Part shown: positions 60,240-64,000 of the stretch, piece by piece
Position numbering within the stretch: position 1 is the stretch's first letter
Layout: every line of letters begins with the position of its first letter
Source of the DNA: Halosimplex amylolyticum
GTDB lineage: Archaea; Halobacteriota; Halobacteria; Halobacteriales; Haloarculaceae
NCBI RefSeq assembly: GCF_051414035.1
Contig: NZ_JBLKNW010000001.1
Location: forward strand, 1,798,001-1,862,000
Reading direction: 5' to 3'
Length of the DNA stretch: 64,000 bases
The notes under the pieces: generated by a model
What the model was told of the DNA's origin: nothing
The model's database searches: none
What the model saw: the letters and a program-made list of their open reading frames with translations, nothing else
Program-made: the position numbers and the translations under genes

Positions 60240-60340
60240 CGACCGCAGACGGTGCCGACACGACGTTCACGGACTGTTTCTCTCCCATGACGACCGTGTC
60301 CTGCGCACACTCCTCCGATTTTCGAGCCGTGGGCATACGT

Positions 60341-60660
60341 TACGCGTTACTCGCGGGTAGTTCACGGCAGAAACGGGCCGGAAGGGACTGAGCGAAACCG
60401 CCGGTTTCGCGACGGTCGGGAGACGCTATGCGTCTCCCGGGATTTGAACCACACCGAGACGTGCCCGCTACGCTGCGCGCGTCTGGTCTACTTCAAATCC
60501 TTCGACCCCCGTTCGACGTTCACGGATTGCGAGCACACGCTACGCGGTGCTCGCGGGTAGTTCACGTCAGAAACGGGCCGGAAGGGACTGAGCGAAACCG
60601 CCGGTTTCGCGACGGTCGGGAGACGCGATGCGTCTCCCGGGATTTGAACCACACCGAGAC
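60341..60660. repeat. Two 120-bp direct repeats downstream of tRNA-Lys, each leading into a T-arm-like inverted repeat
   Basis: 60341-60460 and 60541-60660 are almost identical (only a few differences), spaced by exactly 200 bp. Each ends with GGGATTTGAACCACACCGAGAC. After each, a matching TTCAAATCC occurs in inverted orientation (about 60496-60504 and 60709-60717). The ends copy the T-arm of tRNA-Lys. The region from 60240 to 60893 contains no convincing gene. Confidence 0.75.
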
Positions 60661-60708
60661 ATTCCGGGTCGCTCGCTCCGCTCGCTTCCCGGGCTGTGAC
60701 TCGTCTCG

Positions 60709-60787
60709 TTCAAATCCCTCCGTGACGCACAGCAGGCGCTCGCGGTTTGCGAGCGCCAGATGAAGCGGGCCGGAAGGGATTTGAACC
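60709..60787. repeat. 79-bp repeat copy 1
   Basis: Begins TTCAAATCCCTCCGTGACGC and ends GGGATTTGAACC. It is nearly identical to 60837-60915 (two or three differences), with a 128-bp spacing. The inner part holds a hairpin GGCGCTCGC/GCGAGCGCC. Confidence 0.75.
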
Positions 60788-60836
60788 ACGGAAAGACGGT
60801 CCGCCTCGCTTCGGTCGGCGACTGCGACTTTCCTAA

Positions 60837-60915
60837 TTCAAATCCCTCCGTGACGCACAGCAGGCGCTCGCGAGTTGCGAGCGCCAGATGAAGCGGGCCG
60901 GAAGGGATTTGAACC
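60837..60915. repeat. 79-bp repeat copy 2, running into tRNA-Lys
   Basis: The second copy. Its last 22 bp are the 3' end of the genuine tRNA-Lys gene, so the other copy looks like a tRNA-end duplication. Confidence 0.75.
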
Positions 60916-60967
60916 CTCGACCGTCTGATTAAGAGTCAGACGCTCTGCCGGACTGAGCTACCGGCCC
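60894..60967 (-). tRNA. tRNA-Lys (CTT)
   Basis: A 74-nt cloverleaf on the minus strand. The acceptor arms GGGCCGG and CCGGCCC pair, with G as discriminator. The anticodon stem TCTGA/TCAGA has loop CTCTTAA, giving anticodon CTT. There is no intron and no encoded CCA. Confidence 0.95.
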
Positions 60968-61040
60968 TCGAATTCGACTTACGGAGGTTGATTGATATAC
61001 GTTACTGTTCGGGGACGAGGACGCGGCGAAATGTGGGGAA

Positions 61041-61046
61041 TTATAT
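61041..61046 (+). promoter_or_regulatory. TATA box of the TrkA-N/DHH gene
   Basis: TTATAT lies 27 bp before the ATG at 61073, the spacing of haloarchaeal leaderless promoters. This supports 61073 as the start rather than the longer frame from 60992. Confidence 0.55.
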
Positions 61047-61072
61047 GTCTCGTGGCCATGTACGGTGACACG

Positions 61073-62524
61073 ATGAGCACCGGCATCACGATGGCGTCCA
61101 TGTCTCGCTACGCCATCCTCGGGTGTGGAAGCGTGGGTCACGCCGTCGCCGAGGAACTCGTCAGCGAGGGCAAGGAGGTCGAGATCATCGACCGCGACGA
61201 GGGCCGCGTGGAAGCGCTCCGCGACCAGGACCTCGACGCCAACGTCGCGGACATCCGCGACGAGTCGGTCGCCGACGAAGTCGCCGACTGCGACGTCGTC
61301 CTGATCATGTCCTCCGACGTCGAGGCCAACTCCGCCGCGGTCGCGAACATCCGCGGCCGCGGCGGCGACCACTTTATCGTCGCTCGCGCCTCCGACCCGG
61401 TCTCCGCCGACGAACTCACCGAACTCGGCGCTGACGTGGTGATCAACCCCTCGGCCGTCATCGCCGACTCCGCCCTGCGGGCGCTGGAGACCGGCGAACT
61501 CGAGTACAAGGCCCGCAACCTCGCCGAGGTCATCGACGACACCGACGGCCGGATGGCGATCCTCGTCCACCGCAGCCCCGACCCCGACTCCATCGCGAGC
61601 GCGGCCGCGCTGCGGGACATCGCCGCCAGCCGCGACGTGGAGGCCGACATCATCTACGAGGGCGAGGTCGGCCACCAGGAGAACCGGGCGTTCGTCAACC
61701 TGCTCGGCATCGACCTCGTCTCGCGCGACGACGTCGACATGGACGAGTACGACACCGTCGCCCTCGTCGATTACGCCAAGGGCGGCGCGCCAGCGGCCGA
61801 GGGCATCGACATACTCGTCGACCACTACGAACACGAGAACGAGGACCTCGACGCCCGCTTCGAGGACGTCCGCTCGAACGTCTCGGCAACCTCGACCATC
61901 CTCACCAAGTACATCCAGGAACTCGACCTCAATCTCAGTCAGGAGGTCGCCACCGCGCTCCTCTACGGCATCCGCGCCGAGACGCTGGACTTCAAGCGCG
62001 ACACGACGCCGGCCGACCTGACGGCCGCCGCGTACCTCTACCCCTTCGCCGACCACGACACGCTCGAACAGGTCGAGTCGCCGTCGATGTCCCCCGAAAC
62101 GCTGGACGTGCTCGCCGAGGCCATCCGCAACCGCGAGGTCAGCGGGAGCCACCTCGTCTCGAACGCGGGGTTCATCCGCGACCGCGACGCGCTCGCCCAG
62201 GCCGCCCAGCACCTCCTCAACCTGGAAGGGATCACGACCACCGCCGTCTTCGCCATCGCCGACGACACCATCTATCTCGCCGCGCGCTCGAAGGACATCC
62301 GGATGAACATCGGCAAGGTCTTAGACGACGCCTTCGGCGAGATGGGCGAAGCGAAGGGCCACTCCACCGACGCCGCCGTCGAGATCCCGCTCGGCATCTT
62401 CACCGGCATCGAGACCAACGAAGACAACCGCGAGACGCTCCTCCAGCTCACCGAAGAGGCCGTCCGGAAGAAGCTCTTCGACGCGCTGGGCGTCGAGTCC
62501 AGCGGCGAGAGCAACGGCAGTTGA
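61073..62524 (+). CDS. TrkA-N domain and DHH phosphoesterase fusion
   Basis: A 483-residue protein. The N-terminal Rossmann domain (about 10-125) has YAILGCGSVGHAVAEELVSEGKEVEIIDRDE, the RCK/TrkA-N NAD-binding signature. The DHH domain follows with LVHRSPDPDSIASAAAL (motif I), VALVDYAKGG (motif II) and ILVDHYEHE (motif III; DHY replaces DHH). The C-terminal DHHA1-like part has VSNAGFIRDRDALAQAAQHLLNLEGITTTAVF. Such fusions are common in haloarchaea and may hydrolyse cyclic dinucleotides or oligonucleotides under NAD control. Confidence 0.88.
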   Translation: MSTGITMASMSRYAILGCGSVGHAVAEELVSEGKEVEIIDRDEGRVEALRDQDLDANVADIRDESVADEVADCDVVLIMSSDVEANSAAVANIRGRGGDHFIVARASDPVSADELTELGADVVINPSAVIADSALRALETGELEYKARNLAEVIDDTDGRMAILVHRSPDPDSIASAAALRDIAASRDVEADIIYEGEVGHQENRAFVNLLGIDLVSRDDVDMDEYDTVALVDYAKGGAPAAEGIDILVDHYEHENEDLDARFEDVRSNVSATSTILTKYIQELDLNLSQEVATALLYGIRAETLDFKRDTTPADLTAAAYLYPFADHDTLEQVESPSMSPETLDVLAEAIRNREVSGSHLVSNAGFIRDRDALAQAAQHLLNLEGITTTAVFAIADDTIYLAARSKDIRMNIGKVLDDAFGEMGEAKGHSTDAAVEIPLGIFTGIETNEDNRETLLQLTEEAVRKKLFDALGVESSGESNGS

Positions 62525-62603
62525 GACGGCTCGCGGTCCGTTTTCTCGAAGCGACCGTCATGCGAGCGGGAGATACATACAGGAGAGGGTCGAACTCCCA
62601 CGC

Positions 62604-63056
62604 ATGAGCGAACGCGACTGGAGCGACCGGATCGTCGGCGAACGGATGCAGGTCGACCAGGAGTTCTCCGAGAAGGTCGCGGCCTCGAACTTCTCCCGCC
62701 AGCAGTGGGGTCTCATCATGACCGCCGTCGAGTTCGAGATCGAAGACCCGGAGGACCCGGAGACGGCACGCCTCGTGGCGAACACGAGCAAGGTCGAGAG
62801 CATCGTCCCCGAACTCGAACGAGTCGACCGCGCGGGCGGGATGGCCGCGGGCGGCGGTCGACCGGCCGACGACTCCGGTGGCGGCCTGCTCGACGGCGTC
62901 AAGGACGCGCTCGGGCTGGGCGGCGACAGCGGCGGCGTGGACAGGGAGCAACTGGCGGCCGCCGAGGAGATGGCCCAGATGTACGCCGGCGACCTGCAGG
63001 AGAAACTGGAGTCGCGGGGCAAGTGGGAAGAAGTCTGCGTCCTCGCCCAGGAGTAA
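62604..63056 (+). CDS. DUF5799 family protein
   Basis: A 150-residue acidic protein. A conserved N-terminal block (MSERDWSDRIVGERMQVDQEFSEKVAASNFSRQQWGLIMTAVEFEIEDPEDPETARLVANTSKV) is followed by a Gly/Asp-rich linker and a C-terminal helix (AAEEMAQMYAGDLQEKLESRGKWEEVCVLAQE). It fits DUF5799, a haloarchaeal family without known function. It follows the TrkA-N/DHH gene by about 80 bp. Confidence 0.8.
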   Translation: MSERDWSDRIVGERMQVDQEFSEKVAASNFSRQQWGLIMTAVEFEIEDPEDPETARLVANTSKVESIVPELERVDRAGGMAAGGGRPADDSGGGLLDGVKDALGLGGDSGGVDREQLAAAEEMAQMYAGDLQEKLESRGKWEEVCVLAQE

Positions 63057-63113
63057 CGCGGGCCGTGGACCGCCGTCTGGGCGGCCCGCAGTCGGCGACG
63101 ACCTCCGGTCGTA

Positions 63114-63250
63114 TCATTCGTTCGTGTACAGCGTCAGTCCTTCCGCCTCGTAGATGTTGATGAGCTCGGTGACGACCTCGTCGTAGGACTCGGCGTCGAC
63201 CCTGAGCGCGTCCAGCCGCTCGTCTCCTCGTCGAGTTCGACTGACGGCAT
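63114..63250 (-). pseudogene. Frameshifted antitoxin-like (DUF7557/VapB-type) gene
   Basis: From the ATG at 63250 the frame begins MPSVELDEET. In another frame the sequence continues ERLDALRVDAESYDEVVTELINIYEAEGLTLYTNE and a stop at 63116-63114. Together they match a short haloarchaeal antitoxin-like family. The break lies near 63220; a loss of four bases (or a gain of two) would explain it. There is no toxin gene next to it. Confidence 0.7.
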
Positions 63251-63344
63251 ACGGTCGGCACCGAGACGGCTGAGAAACATACGTTTCCGGGACGGAACGG
63301 GTCCCGGTGGTCTCCGCGTTCGACCAGCGGTGGGCGCCGGCGAT

Positions 63345-64000
63345 TCAGAGGCGGTCGACGACGGCCTCGGTAACCTCGTCCGTCGAGGCGTCGCCGCCGA
63401 GGTCTGGCGTCCGCGGCCCGGAGTCGAGGACGTCCTCGACGGCCTCGCGGACGGCAGTCGCCTCGTCACCGTAGCCCAGGTGGTCCAGCAGCATCGCGGC
63501 CGAGAGGATCATCGCGGAGGGGTTGGCGATACCCTCGCCGGCGATGTCGGGCGCGGAGCCGTGGACCGGCTCGAACAGGGCGTTCTCCTCGCCGACGTTC
63601 GCGCTCGGGAGCAGCCCCAGCCCGCCGACGAGACCGGCGGCCAGGTCAGAGAGCATGTCGCCCGCGAGATTGGGACAGATGACGACACCGTAGTCCTCGG
63701 GGTGCATGACGAGGTGCATCGCGAGCGCGTCCATCAGCGCCGTGTCGTAGTCCACGTCGAAGGAGTCCCCGACTTCCTGCGCGGTTTCGAGGAACAGTCC
63801 GTCGGTCTGTCGCATGACGTTGGCCTTGTGCGCGATGGTCACGTCGTCGAAGCCGTTCTGCTTCGCGTAGCGGAAGCCGAACTCCGCGATCTCCCGGGAG
63901 GCGTCCTCGGTGATCACGCGGGTCAACGTCCGGACGCCGTCGTCGATCTCGGCCTCGATCCCGGAGTAGACGCCCTCGGTGTTCTCCCGGACGAAGACGA
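63345..64000 (-). CDS. leuB: Isocitrate/isopropylmalate dehydrogenase family, probably LeuB (partial)
   Basis: About 217 residues of the C-terminal two thirds; the N-terminus is outside the window. VFVRENTEGVYSGIE holds the substrate Arg region, IAHKANVMRQTDGLFLE the catalytic Lys, and MDALAMHLVMHPEDYGVVICPNLAGDMLSDLAAGLVGGLGLLPSANVG the metal Asp residues and cofactor loop. LFEPVHGSAPDIAGEGIANPSAMI is typical for 3-isopropylmalate dehydrogenase (leucine synthesis). Isocitrate or homoisocitrate specificity cannot be fully excluded without the N-terminus. Confidence 0.85.
   Translation of the reverse strand, partial: VFVRENTEGVYSGIEAEIDDGVRTLTRVITEDASREIAEFGFRYAKQNGFDDVTIAHKANVMRQTDGLFLETAQEVGDSFDVDYDTALMDALAMHLVMHPEDYGVVICPNLAGDMLSDLAAGLVGGLGLLPSANVGEENALFEPVHGSAPDIAGEGIANPSAMILSAAMLLDHLGYGDEATAVREAVEDVLDSGPRTPDLGGDASTDEVTEAVVDRL

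Noticed and set aside
60460..60850. Additional tRNA genes in the repeat array
   Set aside because: Only T-arm-like ends are present; no acceptor, D-arm or anticodon stem can be folded.
60341..60915. CRISPR array behind tRNA-Lys
   Set aside because: Repeats are 79-120 bp, few in number, of two kinds, and contain T-arm copies; there are no short uniform repeats, unique spacers or cas genes.
61138..61653. Frame opposite the TrkA-N/DHH gene with Ser/Ala-rich translation
   Set aside because: Antisense shadow; the sense gene carries clear Rossmann and DHH motifs.

Overview
The window is chromosomal DNA from a halophilic archaeon (class Halobacteria). The evidence is high G+C, very acidic proteins, Tat-dependent lipoproteins, a tRNA-Trp gene with the haloarchaeal box C/D intron, and many small families found mainly in haloarchaea (HalOD1, DUF5794, DUF5795, DUF5799, DUF5807, HTH-10 regulators). 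The genus cannot be fixed from the sequence alone.

Layout. 0-15.5 kb: a beta-propeller lipoprotein; a three-gene operon with a catalytically divergent family B DNA polymerase, a small helical protein and a RadA-like protein without a P-loop; an mRNA 3'-end processing nuclease-like protein; HflX; two aldo/keto reductases; a secreted thermonuclease; a large MEDS-GAF-HTH-10 regulator; and small signalling and zinc proteins. 15.6-23.4 kb: a six-gene operon (two VWA membrane proteins, a coiled-coil protein, a membrane protein, MoxR, DUF58) in which nearly every junction overlaps or abuts.

24.79-38.35 kb: an integrated provirus of about 13.6 kb, bounded by a 15-bp direct repeat. One copy of the repeat is the 3' end of tRNA-Trp. 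From the tRNA side inward, on the minus strand, it carries an HNH protein, two small proteins, an HUH replication initiator, an OB-like small protein, a four-helix membrane protein (VP3-like), a large spike-like glycoprotein (VP4-like), two further membrane proteins and a P-loop NTPase. This is the arrangement of a pleolipovirus, most like the temperate SNJ2-type betapleolipoviruses. At the other end are a tyrosine integrase coupled to a zinc-ribbon protein and a divergent ribbon-helix-helix regulator, with an array of TTAGC sites between them. Several A/T-rich genes on the opposite strand sit inside it as apparent cargo: a PD-(D/E)XK-like nuclease protein with two SH3-like repeats, a tight three-gene cassette ending in a four-TM protein, and an isolated four-TM protein. 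None of the cargo was recognised. It is the best candidate here for an undescribed system, possibly anti-virus or superinfection immunity.

38.5-54.2 kb: mostly core genes, namely DUF5795, DUF5794, GuaB, ModE with a molybdate/tungstate uptake pair lacking an adjacent ATPase, a TreT-like glycosyltransferase, a phosphotransferase, a DHH phosphoesterase, three universal stress proteins, an ABC exporter and DUF192. 54.28-57.3 kb: tRNA-Val followed by a disturbed zone of tRNA-end copies, short repeats and small orphan genes. 57.3-64 kb: a transglutaminase-like lipoprotein, a third aldo/keto reductase, tRNA-Lys followed by an array of repeats with tRNA T-arm-like ends, a TrkA-N/DHH phosphoesterase, DUF5799, a frameshifted antitoxin-like gene and the 3' part of a LeuB-type dehydrogenase.

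A recurrent non-coding theme is the presence of imperfect inverted repeats with tRNA T-arm-like ends beside tRNA genes or att sites (24.66, 54.4 and 60.4-60.9 kb), plus a larger nested palindrome at 38.94-39.28 kb. All family assignments come from reading the translations; no database search was run.
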